Shown: positions 8,462 through 15,554, counted from the stretch's first letter. The stretch is 18,271 nt of DNA from Opitutaceae bacterium (GCA_023269455.1 JAHFTG010000012.1:1-18271), one strand, 5' to 3'. Notes: a model not told the origin generated them from the letters alone. Numbers and translations are program-made.

Positions 8462-10142
8462 GACCTCCGCCCCCCATCTCCCCGCCGCCTTTTCCCTGAT
8501 GGCTCCGCCCGTTCTCGAACGCGTTCTCACCAAGGCGCTGGAACGCAGCCCCATGCTCATCGTGCTGTTCGAGCATCCCACTCATCGCCTGCTTTATCTC
8601 AACGGCAAGGCCCAGCAGATCCTGAATCCCGGCCAGCGCGTGGACTGGAACGAAACCCCCTACACGCTCGCCGACTTCATCGGTCCCTCCAGCATCGATC
8701 TTTTCCAATCCGAGGTCTGCTCCCACCTCAGCGTGCTCGGCCGCTGGCAGGGACGCATCGACCTCCTCAACGTCTGGGGCAACGAGTTCTCCGTCTTCGC
8801 CACCCTCGCCCAAATCAGCCCGGAGCCCGGCGCGCGTTTCGTCTGCCTGCAGATCGTCCTGACCGACGCCCTTCAGGACAAGCAGCGGGCTACGGCCACC
8901 GACCAGGATTTTCTCAACGCCCTGCTCAACCACCTTCCCGACTGGGTCTATTTCAAGGACCGCACCGGTCGCTACCTGCGCACCAGTAAATCCCTCGCGA
9001 CTCACGTAGGACGCGACGATCCCCGCGACCTGATCGGCCACACCCACTTCGATTTTTCCACCGTCGAGCGCGCCGCCGCCATCCATGCCGACGAACAGGC
9101 CATCCTCGAAAGCCAGCAACCCGTCCTCGATCACGAGGAAATGGATACCCTGCGCGACGGTCGCGTCGTCTGGGTATCCACCACCAAGCTCCCGCTCCAT
9201 AATATCGAAGGCGACCTGATCGGCACCTTTGGCGTTTCCCGCGATATCACCGCCCGTAAACGCACCGAGCAGGAAGGCCGCGCCCTCGAACTCCAATTAC
9301 AGCTTTCCCACAAACTTGAATCGATCGGCATGCTCGCGGCCGGCGTCGCCCACGAGATCAACACGCCCACGCAATTCATCACGGACAACACCCGGTTTCT
9401 TCAGGGCGCCTTCGGCGAGCTCGCCACCGCCTTCGCCCGCTACCGCACGCTCGTCACCACCAAGCCCGAACTTGCGCCCGAGTCCTCCGCCATCGAAACC
9501 GAGACCGAACTCAACTATCATCTCACGGAGATTCCCCGCACGCTGGAACAAACCCTCGACGGCCTCGGACGCGTCGCGCGCATCGTCGGCTCACTCAAGG
9601 AATTTTCCCATCCGCACACGCTCGAACGCAAACCCGCCGACCTGAACCGCGCGATCGAAACCACCATCGCCGTCGCCCGCCACGAATGGAAATACGTGGC
9701 CGACGTCGTCACCGCGTTCGACCCCGCGCTGCCTCCCGTCCCGTGTATTCTCGACGAGTTCAACCAAGTCATCCTCAACCTCATCATCAACGCCTGCCAC
9801 GCCATCGAAGACGCGCTCAAAATCTCGAAGGCCGAGAAAGGCGTGATCACCATCCGCACCCGTCAGGACGCCGCCTCCGTCTGGATCGAAGTGGCCGACA
9901 CCGGCCTCGGCATTCCGGCCGAGATTCACGACCGCATCTTTGAGCTTTTCTTCACCACCAAACGTGCCGGCAAGGGCACCGGGCAAGGCCTCGCCCTCGT
10001 GCGCAACATCATCGTGCAGCACCACGGCGGCTACGTTGATTTCGTCACCGAGGCCGGCCGCGGCACAACCTTCCGCATCCAACTGCCACTCGTGCCGCCT
10101 GAAATCGCCGTGACCCCCGTCCGCCAGCTTCCCCCTTTATGA
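8460..10142 (+). CDS. Soluble PAS-PAS sensor histidine kinase
   Basis: This is a 560-residue protein with no membrane segment, so it is likely a cytoplasmic sensor. A PAS-like domain occupies about residues 20-140, and a clearer PAS domain about 148-272 ends in the usual GTFGVSRDITARKR. The dimerisation helix has its phospho-acceptor in AAGVAHEINTP (H298). The ATPase part shows the N box NLIINACHAI (N440, N444), the G1 box VADTGLGIP (D480), FELFFTTK, and the G2 box GTGQGLAL (about 506). All residues needed for autophosphorylation appear present. It should phosphorylate the regulator encoded next, with which its gene overlaps by ATGA. ATG 8460 begins an unremarkable N terminus; ATG 8499 would lose only 13 residues and fits the promoter candidate better. 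The signal is unknown, though the divergent FIST-like protein is a possible partner. Confidence 0.93.
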   Translation: MTSAPHLPAAFSLMAPPVLERVLTKALERSPMLIVLFEHPTHRLLYLNGKAQQILNPGQRVDWNETPYTLADFIGPSSIDLFQSEVCSHLSVLGRWQGRIDLLNVWGNEFSVFATLAQISPEPGARFVCLQIVLTDALQDKQRATATDQDFLNALLNHLPDWVYFKDRTGRYLRTSKSLATHVGRDDPRDLIGHTHFDFSTVERAAAIHADEQAILESQQPVLDHEEMDTLRDGRVVWVSTTKLPLHNIEGDLIGTFGVSRDITARKRTEQEGRALELQLQLSHKLESIGMLAAGVAHEINTPTQFITDNTRFLQGAFGELATAFARYRTLVTTKPELAPESSAIETETELNYHLTEIPRTLEQTLDGLGRVARIVGSLKEFSHPHTLERKPADLNRAIETTIAVARHEWKYVADVVTAFDPALPPVPCILDEFNQVILNLIINACHAIEDALKISKAEKGVITIRTRQDAASVWIEVADTGLGIPAEIHDRIFELFFTTKRAGKGTGQGLALVRNIIVQHHGGYVDFVTEAGRGTTFRIQLPLVPPEIAVTPVRQLPPL

Positions 10143-11317
10143 ACAAAAAAATCCTCTTCGTTGACGACGACGCAAACCTGCTCTCCGGCTTCCAGCGCAC
10201 CCTGCGCAAGCTCTACAACTTCGACATCGCCCTCGGCGGCGAGGAAGGCCTCGCCAAAATCCGCGAGCACGGCCCCTACGCGGTCATCGTGGCTGATATG
10301 ACCATGCCCGGCATGGACGGCGTGCTCTTCCTCGAAAAATCCCGCGCGCTCACCCCCGGGAGCGTGCGCCTCATGCTCACCGGCAACGCCGACCAGCAGA
10401 CCGCCGCCAACGCGGTGAACCGCGGCGAGATCTTCCGTTTTCTCTCCAAGCCCTGCCCGCCCGAGATCCTCCAGCCCGCGCTCGACCTTGCCCTCAAGCA
10501 GCACGAACTAGCCAACCTCGAACGCGAACTCATCGAAAACACCCTCGCCGGCTGCGTGAAAGTGCTCACCGAGGTGCTCGGCTTGGTGGCGCCCGACCGC
10601 CTCGGCCGCGGCCAGCGTCTCCGCGACTCCATCCGCCTGCTCGCCGGCCGCACCGGCCACGGCCCGCTTTGGGAGCTGGAACTCGCGGCCCAGCTCTCGT
10701 CCATCGGCTACGCGGCGATTCCGGCGAGCATCCTTAACAACTGCGCCCTGCACGAGCCGCTCACGGTCGCGCAGCAAGCCGTGCTCCGCCGCGCCCCGCA
10801 GATCGGGCACGACCTGCTGGCCTCCATCCCGCGCCTCGAAGGCGTTGCCAAGGTTGTCCTGTATCAGGAAAAAAACTTCGACGGATCAGGCTTTCCCGCC
10901 GACACCCTCGCCGGCGAGTCATTGCCCGCCGGCTCGCGCCTGCTGAAAATTCTCAACGACCGGCTCGAACTTGAGGAAGAGGGCGTAGTAAAACAGGCCG
11001 CCCTCAAAACCATGCGGGAGCGCCGGGGCGTTTACGATCTGACACTGCTGGAGATATGCTTCGCCTGTTTCTCGGATTTTCTGGCCAATTCCATTTCCTC
11101 CCACGCTGTGGTGCGAAGTCTCAATGTGTCGGAGTTGAAGCCCGGCCAAGTGATCGTCTCGGACCTGACCACCACCGAAGGTCTGCCTCTGGTGACGGTC
11201 GGAAGCCGGCTGACCCCGATGTTGATCGAGCGACTGCGCACCCACGCCGAGATCGGCTCGCTGCACGGCCACATCCTCGTTCAGGACGCAATCGAACCGG
11301 CCCCGAGCGCGGCGTAA
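10139..11317 (+). CDS. Response regulator with degenerate HD-GYP-like output domain
   Basis: This is a 392-residue protein that starts within the kinase stop codon. The receiver domain (about 1-125) has the acidic pocket D9-D11, the phospho-acceptor D53 in VIVADMTMPGMDG, and the conserved lysine in LSKPC. The second domain follows the RpfG-type HD-GYP order: helices, a PASIL segment, LT..Q, IGHDLL, then NFDGSGFP. The metal-binding HD is replaced by S187-S188 (LSSIGY), the HHE-type motif reads YQEK (Y242-K245), and GYP reads GFP (251-253). It is therefore unlikely to hydrolyse cyclic di-GMP and more likely acts as a binding or scaffold domain. The C terminus (about 315-392) adds a small region with VSELKPGQVIVSDL. 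The 3' end overlaps the convergent GT41 gene by 37 bp. Confidence 0.87.
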   Translation: MNKKILFVDDDANLLSGFQRTLRKLYNFDIALGGEEGLAKIREHGPYAVIVADMTMPGMDGVLFLEKSRALTPGSVRLMLTGNADQQTAANAVNRGEIFRFLSKPCPPEILQPALDLALKQHELANLERELIENTLAGCVKVLTEVLGLVAPDRLGRGQRLRDSIRLLAGRTGHGPLWELELAAQLSSIGYAAIPASILNNCALHEPLTVAQQAVLRRAPQIGHDLLASIPRLEGVAKVVLYQEKNFDGSGFPADTLAGESLPAGSRLLKILNDRLELEEEGVVKQAALKTMRERRGVYDLTLLEICFACFSDFLANSISSHAVVRSLNVSELKPGQVIVSDLTTTEGLPLVTVGSRLTPMLIERLRTHAEIGSLHGHILVQDAIEPAPSAA

Positions 11318-13248
11318 ACCGCCTCCAGTTCCCGCGTAAAACGCGTGCCGTCGCACAACGCCCCGCGGCGCATTCGCTCGCGCAGACCGCCGCGGATCTC
11401 CGCGAGCCGCGCCGTGTCCGCCAACAGTTCGCCTGTGATCCGCAGATACTCGTCCTCCGTCGCCGCCACCCACTCCGGCGCTCCGAAATGCGTGAGCAGG
11501 CTCGCGCCTACGCGGCTCACGTGCGTCGCGCCCGCCAGCGTGACGACCGGCACGCCCATCCACAACGCCTCGCACGTCGTGGTCGTGCCGTTGTAGGGAA
11601 ACGGGTCCAGCGCAACGTCGATCTCGTGGTAAAGCCGCTGGTGCCCCTCCGTGGAGAGGCTGCGCCCGTCGATCAAAATCCGGCTCGGCTCAACGCCATG
11701 GGCGGCAAACTTTGCGTGCAGTCCGGCGGCGGCGGTCGCATCGTCGAGCCCCCTCGACTTGAGCCGAAGCCGCGCCGTCGAATGCGCGGCCAGCAATCGC
11801 GACCAAAGCGCGATCACCGGCGCGGACAACTTGGAGGCATGATTGAAGCAGCCAAAGGTCACATGCCCGTTGGACAGCAGGGGCAACGGACCGACCGGCG
11901 GACTTTCATCGGCGGGACGATAACACAAAAACGGCCCAGGCAACCGCACCAGTTTTTCGCTGAAAAAGGCGTCCGTCACTCCAACCGGATCGCTGATTTC
12001 GTCGGTGAGTCGGCAGTCCATCGTGGCGAGCCCGGTCGTATTGGGGTAGCCGATCCAGGCGACCTGAACCGGCGACGGTTTACGCGCGAAAAGTTGCAGC
12101 CGGTTGCGCCCCGTGTGGCCGGCCAGATCCACGAGGATATCGATACCGTCCGCCCGGATGAGGGCCGCCGCCTCGTCGTCGCCCAGCCGGGCAATGTCGC
12201 GCCAATGCTCGCAGAACGGACGAAGCCGCGCTGTCACCGCATCTTCCGCAAGGGCGTTGGCATAGGCGAAAACCTCGATCTTCGCACGGTCGTGTGCCGC
12301 GAGCACCGGCTCGATGAAAAACGCGACCGCATGGTTCACAAAGTCCGGTGAAACATAGCCGACCCGCAGACGCCGCCCGGCGGGATGAACGCGCACCGGC
12401 ACAGGTTCTTTTGGATAAAATGCCGCCGCATGAAGCGCGGCCCACCGGCGATGCTCCGCCAGCACATCCGCAGGCGAAAGCCCCGGCATGGCGTTGAGCG
12501 CGAGCAGCAGGTTGCTGTGCGTGCCGGGCTGCGGATCGGCCGCCAGAGCGGCGCGGAAATGCACCACCGCTTCCGGCGTGCAGCCGGCAGTTTTTTCGAG
12601 ACGTCCGAGATTGTCATGCGCCGCGGCGTAGCCCGGCTTCAAGCGCAGCGCCTCCTCCAAGGACGAGCGCGCCGCACCGAGATCGCCGCGCGTGAGCAGC
12701 GCGTGTCCGAGGATGTTGTGCGCCTCCGCACGACGCGGCTCGCTCTCGATCGCACGGCGGAAGGCGGCGGTGGCCTCATCGGTCGAACCGCCTTCAAGCA
12801 GCGCGACGCCGAGATTGAGCCAGATCGCAGCCTCGCCGGGTGCGAGTCGCACGGCCTCGCGCAGACGCGCGGCGGCCTCCGCGTAACGTCCGGTGTGTTT
12901 GAGCAGATTGCCTGCCTGATGCCACGCTTCGGCGAGGCCCGGGGTAAGCGCCTGGGCGTGGTCGAGCGCGGCAAGCGCCTCGGCGTTGCGACCCAGCGCG
13001 CGCAATGCGCCGGCCAGGTTGACCTGCAACAACGCGGATTCCGGATGAATGCGGATCGCCCGCGAAAAAAGCTCCGCCGCAGCGGCGTAATCGCCCTGCT
13101 GACGCCGACTCAAGCCGATAAAATTGAGCGCATCGGCATGCTGGGGATCGGACTGGAGGATCTGTCGATACAAGGCGTCCGCGCGCGAAAGTTCGCCGGA
13201 GCGGTGGAGCTGGAGCGCCTGCGCCAGCTTTTCGGGGATGCTGCTCAT
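11281..13248 (-). CDS. TPR-GT41 family O-linked GlcNAc-transferase-like protein
   Basis: This is a 655-residue protein. ATG 13248 is chosen over an upstream in-frame start because the extension would run into the terminator hairpin and has no family resemblance. Residues about 5-270 are tandem TPRs (for example ADALNFIGLSRRQQGDYAAA and AEAHNILGHALLTRGDL). The GT41 catalytic part follows, with VGYVSPDFVNH (H306, matching the active-site-region histidine of O-GlcNAc transferase) and DLAGHTGRNRL (374-384). It continues with VAWIGYPNTTG, CFNHASK (K473, a likely UDP contact) and DPFPYNGTTTTCEALWMGVPVV. Family members transfer GlcNAc or similar sugars to Ser/Thr in the cytoplasm. Its position downstream of two flagellin genes on the same strand suggests flagellin O-glycosylation. 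That target is an inference. Confidence 0.9.
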   Translation of the reverse strand: MSSIPEKLAQALQLHRSGELSRADALYRQILQSDPQHADALNFIGLSRRQQGDYAAAAELFSRAIRIHPESALLQVNLAGALRALGRNAEALAALDHAQALTPGLAEAWHQAGNLLKHTGRYAEAAARLREAVRLAPGEAAIWLNLGVALLEGGSTDEATAAFRRAIESEPRRAEAHNILGHALLTRGDLGAARSSLEEALRLKPGYAAAHDNLGRLEKTAGCTPEAVVHFRAALAADPQPGTHSNLLLALNAMPGLSPADVLAEHRRWAALHAAAFYPKEPVPVRVHPAGRRLRVGYVSPDFVNHAVAFFIEPVLAAHDRAKIEVFAYANALAEDAVTARLRPFCEHWRDIARLGDDEAAALIRADGIDILVDLAGHTGRNRLQLFARKPSPVQVAWIGYPNTTGLATMDCRLTDEISDPVGVTDAFFSEKLVRLPGPFLCYRPADESPPVGPLPLLSNGHVTFGCFNHASKLSAPVIALWSRLLAAHSTARLRLKSRGLDDATAAAGLHAKFAAHGVEPSRILIDGRSLSTEGHQRLYHEIDVALDPFPYNGTTTTCEALWMGVPVVTLAGATHVSRVGASLLTHFGAPEWVAATEDEYLRITGELLADTARLAEIRGGLRERMRRGALCDGTRFTRELEAVYAALGAGSIAS

Positions 13249-13296
13249 GGGGAGGTAGGCGGCATGATAAAAAGGAAAGCCTGCGGAAAAAGGTAA

Positions 13297-13323
13297 CCCC
13301 CGCACGCTCGAAACGTGCGGGGG
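13297..13323 (-). terminator. Rho-independent terminator after flagellin 1
   Basis: A perfect 10-bp stem, CCCCCGCACG with CGTGCGGGGG, encloses a 7-nt loop. On the minus strand it is followed by TTACCTTTTTCC. It lies 45 bp beyond the flagellin 1 stop and 48 bp before the GT41 start, so it should reduce transcription of the glycosyltransferase relative to flagellin. Confidence 0.82.
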
Positions 13324-13368
13324 CAACTTTGGGTCGATGCCGTATCAGGGCGTTATCAGCTTGGCGGC

Positions 13369-14190
13369 TTACTGAAGGAGTTTCAGTGCGGTCTGGGCTG
13401 AACCGTTGGCCTGCGATAGCATCGCGGTGCCGGCCTGGACCAGGGTGTTCCACCGAGCGAGCTGGGTGGATTCCTGGGCGACGTCGACATCGGTGATGCG
13501 GCTGTTGGCGGCTTCGAGGTTGGCTTTGTTGGTCGTGAGCAAGCTGCTCGCGAAGCCAAGGCGGCTTTGCTCGGCACCGTTTTGGGCGCGCATCGTGGCG
13601 ACGTTTTCAATCGCCGACTGGATCGTGCTGAGGGACACCGCACCCAGCGAGGTCGTGCCGGTGGTCGCCGTAACCGCACCGAAGCCCGTGCTGGTGTTGG
13701 CCACGTCGGCACCGGTAAGCGTAACCGCCGAGGAAGTCGAACCGTCCTCGGTGACGCCTATACTCAAGCTGGATGAGGAGAACAGCGCGGTCCCGTTGAA
13801 CTTTTCGCTGCTGATGGCGGTGAGCTGGCTCTGCAACGCAGTGAACTCGACGTTGTAGTTGGCCTGATCACTGGTGGTCTTGGTGACATCACCGTAGAGC
13901 GTCTTGAGTTCGCTCATGCGGTTGAGGATGTCTCCGGACACCTTCAACGCACCGTCCTGAGTTTGGAGCAGGGACGTGGCGTTGCCGATGTTGGTCTGTG
14001 TAGCTCCCGACCGCGTCGCCGCAGCCGAAAGCTTCATGGAGACGGCGAGACCGCCGGCATCATCCGACGGGTTGACGATCTTCGAGCCGCTCGAGAGCCG
14101 GTTGAGGCTCTTCTGCAGCATAGCACTGGAGGAAGCGAGGTTGTTGGAGGCAACAGTGGCCGCGTAGTTAGAATTAATGACAACAGACAT
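13369..14190 (-). CDS. fliC: Flagellin 1
   Basis: This is a 273-residue filament subunit. The N-terminal D0/D1 region (about 1-100) has SVVINSNYAATVASNNL and LNRLSSGSKI. The C-terminal D1/D0 region (about 190-273) has NVATMRAQNGAEQSRL and ends in AQTALKLLQ. The centre is short and Ser/Thr-rich (about 137-190) with no large D2/D3 domains, so the filament should be thin-walled; the centre is the natural site for O-glycosylation. ATG 14190 is supported by AAGGAAAG 8 nt upstream. It differs from flagellin 2 at 20 of 273 positions by hand alignment. It lies downstream of flagellin 2 on the same strand but is separated by a GC-rich hairpin and 294 bp, so it may have its own promoter. The symbol is generic; species naming may differ. 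Confidence 0.95.
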   Translation of the reverse strand: MSVVINSNYAATVASNNLASSSAMLQKSLNRLSSGSKIVNPSDDAGGLAVSMKLSAAATRSGATQTNIGNATSLLQTQDGALKVSGDILNRMSELKTLYGDVTKTTSDQANYNVEFTALQSQLTAISSEKFNGTALFSSSSLSIGVTEDGSTSSAVTLTGADVANTSTGFGAVTATTGTTSLGAVSLSTIQSAIENVATMRAQNGAEQSRLGFASSLLTTNKANLEAANSRITDVDVAQESTQLARWNTLVQAGTAMLSQANGSAQTALKLLQ

Positions 14191-14198
14191 GGTAGTAT

Positions 14199-14206
14199 CT
14201 TTCCTT
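14199..14206 (-). promoter_or_regulatory. Shine-Dalgarno sequence of flagellin 1
   Basis: AAGGAAAG on the minus strand ends 8 nt before ATG 14190. It fixes the start and contrasts with most other genes here, which lack such a site. The context ATCAAGGAA is shared with flagellin 2. Confidence 0.75.
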
Positions 14207-14266
14207 GATGAGTGCGACAGTCCGTCGTCGCCACGAACCCGGATAAACGGACCGGATCAGACCGAA

Positions 14267-14282
14267 CCGGGCATATGCCCGG
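14267..14282. repeat. 16-bp perfect palindrome upstream of flagellin 1
   Basis: CCGGGCATATGCCCGG equals its own reverse complement. It lies 77 bp upstream of the flagellin 1 start, in the likely promoter or leader region. It could be an operator for a dimeric regulator or a small RNA hairpin; there is no evidence to choose. Confidence 0.7.
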
Positions 14283-14432
14283 AAGTGTCACCCTGCGAGG
14301 GATGGCTGCCAGTGGTATGGCACAGGAACTCATGGAGCGGAGAGAGACGCGCACGGCGCGTCGTCACGACATCGAGGGCAGAGGAGGGTCCGCAGCAGCG
14401 CCACGGATCATCCGCCTGACTATTTGGAGGAG

Positions 14433-14471
14433 CCCGCCGCGCGCGCCCTGAAAAGAGCCGGGCGCGGCGGG
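14433..14471 (-). terminator. GC-rich hairpin after flagellin 2 (attenuator or weak terminator)
   Basis: CCCGCCGCG pairs with CGCGGCGGG around a loop containing further short complementarity, 13 bp after the flagellin 2 stop. On the minus strand no T-run follows (CTCCTCCAAATAG), so termination is probably partial, or the structure may instead protect the 3' end of the mRNA. Confidence 0.55.
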
Positions 14472-14484
14472 TGTTTCTAAAGGC

Positions 14485-15306
14485 TTACTGGAGGAGCTTG
14501 AGCGCCGTCTGGGCGCTCTGGTTGGCCTGCGAGAGCATCGCGGTGCCGGCCTGAACCAAAGTGTTCCACCGAGCGAGCTGGGTGGACTCCGCCGCGACGT
14601 CCACATCCGTGATGCGGCTGCTGGCGGCCTCGAGGTTGGCCTTGTTCGTCGTGAGCAGGCTGCTGGCAAAGCCAAGGCGGCTTTGCTCGGAACCGTTTTG
14701 GGCACGCATCGTGGCGACGTTTTCAATCGCGGTCTGGATCGTGCTGAGAGACACCGCACCCAGCGAGGTCGTGCCGGTGGTCGCGGTCACCGCGCCGAAG
14801 CCCGTGCTGGTGTTGGCCACGTCCGCGCCGACGAGAGAGACTGCCGAGGCGGTCGAACCGTCCTCAGTGACAGCCACGCTCAGGCTGGACGAAGAGAACA
14901 GCGCGTTGCCGTTGAACTTCTCGCCGCTGATCGCGGTGAGCTGGCTCTGGAGGGCGGTGAACTCGACGTTGTAGTTGGCCTGGTCACTGGTGGTCTTGGT
15001 GACATCACCGTAGAGCGTCTTGAGTTCGCTCATGCGGTTGAGGATGTCCCCCGAAACCTTCAGCGCGCCATCCTGCGTTTGCAGCAGGGAAATGGAGTTG
15101 CCGATATTGGTCTGGGCAGCACCCGAACGGGTCGCGGCCGCATTTAGCTTCATGGAGACGGCGAGACCGCCGGCATCATCAGCTGGGGTTACGATCTTGG
15201 AGCCGCTGGAAAGCCGGTTGAGGCTCTTCTGCAGCATGGAGGACGAGGAAGCGAGGTTGTTCGAGGCAACGGTCGCGGCGTAGTTGGTATTGATAACGAC
15301 TGACAT
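14485..15306 (-). CDS. fliC: Flagellin 2
   Basis: This is a second 273-residue filament subunit, about 93 percent identical to flagellin 1 by hand alignment (20 differences). The terminal D0/D1 coiled-coil regions are nearly unchanged (SVVINTNYAATVASNNL at the start and AQTALKLLQ at the end). Several changes fall in the Ser/Thr-rich centre (positions 144, 145, 153, 157 and 159), and some replace possible glycosylation residues. ATG 15306 is supported by AAGGAAG 6 nt upstream; an in-frame upstream extension lies in the leader and is rejected. A sigma-28-like promoter is visible at 15405-15432, giving a leader of about 90 nt. Its gene is divergent from fliD, and it is likely the better-expressed of the pair because the promoter match is clear. 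Confidence 0.95.
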   Translation of the reverse strand: MSVVINTNYAATVASNNLASSSSMLQKSLNRLSSGSKIVTPADDAGGLAVSMKLNAAATRSGAAQTNIGNSISLLQTQDGALKVSGDILNRMSELKTLYGDVTKTTSDQANYNVEFTALQSQLTAISGEKFNGNALFSSSSLSVAVTEDGSTASAVSLVGADVANTSTGFGAVTATTGTTSLGAVSLSTIQTAIENVATMRAQNGSEQSRLGFASSLLTTNKANLEAASSRITDVDVAAESTQLARWNTLVQAGTAMLSQANQSAQTALKLLQ

Positions 15307-15312
15307 GGGAAT

Positions 15313-15319
15313 CTTCCTT
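15313..15319 (-). promoter_or_regulatory. Shine-Dalgarno sequence of flagellin 2
   Basis: AAGGAAG on the minus strand ends 6 nt before ATG 15306. It decides against the longer in-frame start upstream. The surrounding ATCAAGGAA matches the flagellin 1 leader. Confidence 0.8.
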
Positions 15320-15404
15320 GATTTGGTTGCCCTGTCCGTAGGGCGACGTGGCCGGTGGGAGGATCCGGCCCGATCCATCAACACAGTATTGCGTCGATGA
15401 ACCT

Positions 15405-15432
15405 GTAACGGCGCGCTGTCTGAAAAACTTTA
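15405..15432 (-). promoter_or_regulatory. Sigma-28 (FliA)-like promoter of flagellin 2
   Basis: On the minus strand TAAAGTTT (15432-15425) matches the enterobacterial sigma-28 -35 exactly. It is followed after 12 nt by GCCGTTAC (15412-15405), which matches 6 of 8 positions of GCCGATAA. The spacer is one longer than the usual 11. The expected transcript starts near 15398. Confidence 0.62.
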
Positions 15433-15482
15433 AACAAATCCTGAAAACTTTTTCACGCATGGCTTCTCTCCTCTGAAAAGAC

Positions 15483-15510
15483 TCAAGCGGCCGAGGGAAT
15501 GTGCCGTTAG
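15483..15510 (+). promoter_or_regulatory. Sigma-28-like promoter candidate of fliD
   Basis: GCCGTTAG (15503-15510) shares its first seven bases with the flagellin 2 -10, and TCAAGCGG (15483-15490) lies at the same 12-nt spacing but matches the -35 poorly (4 of 8). If real, transcription begins near 15517, which excludes the GTG at 15501 and favours ATG 15555 for FliD. Confidence 0.4.
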
Positions 15511-15554
15511 AAAAGATGTTCTTAAGATCGTTTCTCAATTCCCTCCCCCCCGCC

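Larger units (their letters stand above)
14191..14484. other. Inter-flagellin spacer with hairpin and palindrome, no gene
   Basis: This 294-bp spacer holds the flagellin 1 leader with its Shine-Dalgarno sequence, a 16-bp perfect palindrome at 14267-14282, and a GC-rich hairpin at 14433-14471. I see no convincing coding sequence on either strand. No strong sigma-28 promoter is visible for flagellin 1; the best candidate on the minus strand (TCCGTTTA at 14244-14251) is weak. Confidence 0.6.

Noticed and set aside
11056..12351. 431-codon plus-strand frame opposite the GT41 gene, overlapping the regulator
   Set aside because: Arg/Pro-rich low-order composition and no recognisable motif; the minus strand carries an unmistakable GT41 domain.
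12385..13296. 303-codon plus-strand frame opposite the TPR region
   Set aside because: Antisense shadow of repeated TPR codons with basic, Arg-rich composition; no start context or motif.
13249..13326. Longer N terminus for the GT41 protein
   Set aside because: The extra 26 codons run through the terminator hairpin and do not look like TPR sequence.
14244..14271. Sigma-28 promoter for flagellin 1 (CCCGGTTC-N12-TCCGTTTA on the minus strand)
   Set aside because: Only 3 of 8 and 5 of 8 matches; too weak to call although the position would suit.
14290..14320. Sigma-54-like TGGCAG...CGCA on the minus strand before flagellin 1
   Set aside because: The spacing between GG and GC is 12 nt rather than 10, and the -12 element is poor.
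14191..14484. Small plus-strand frames in the inter-flagellin spacer
   Set aside because: They run into or start inside flagellin 1, have no ribosome binding site, and cross the hairpin and palindrome.
15307..15384. Longer N terminus for flagellin 2
   Set aside because: Flagellins begin at the conserved SVVINTN segment, and a Shine-Dalgarno sequence precedes ATG 15306 correctly.
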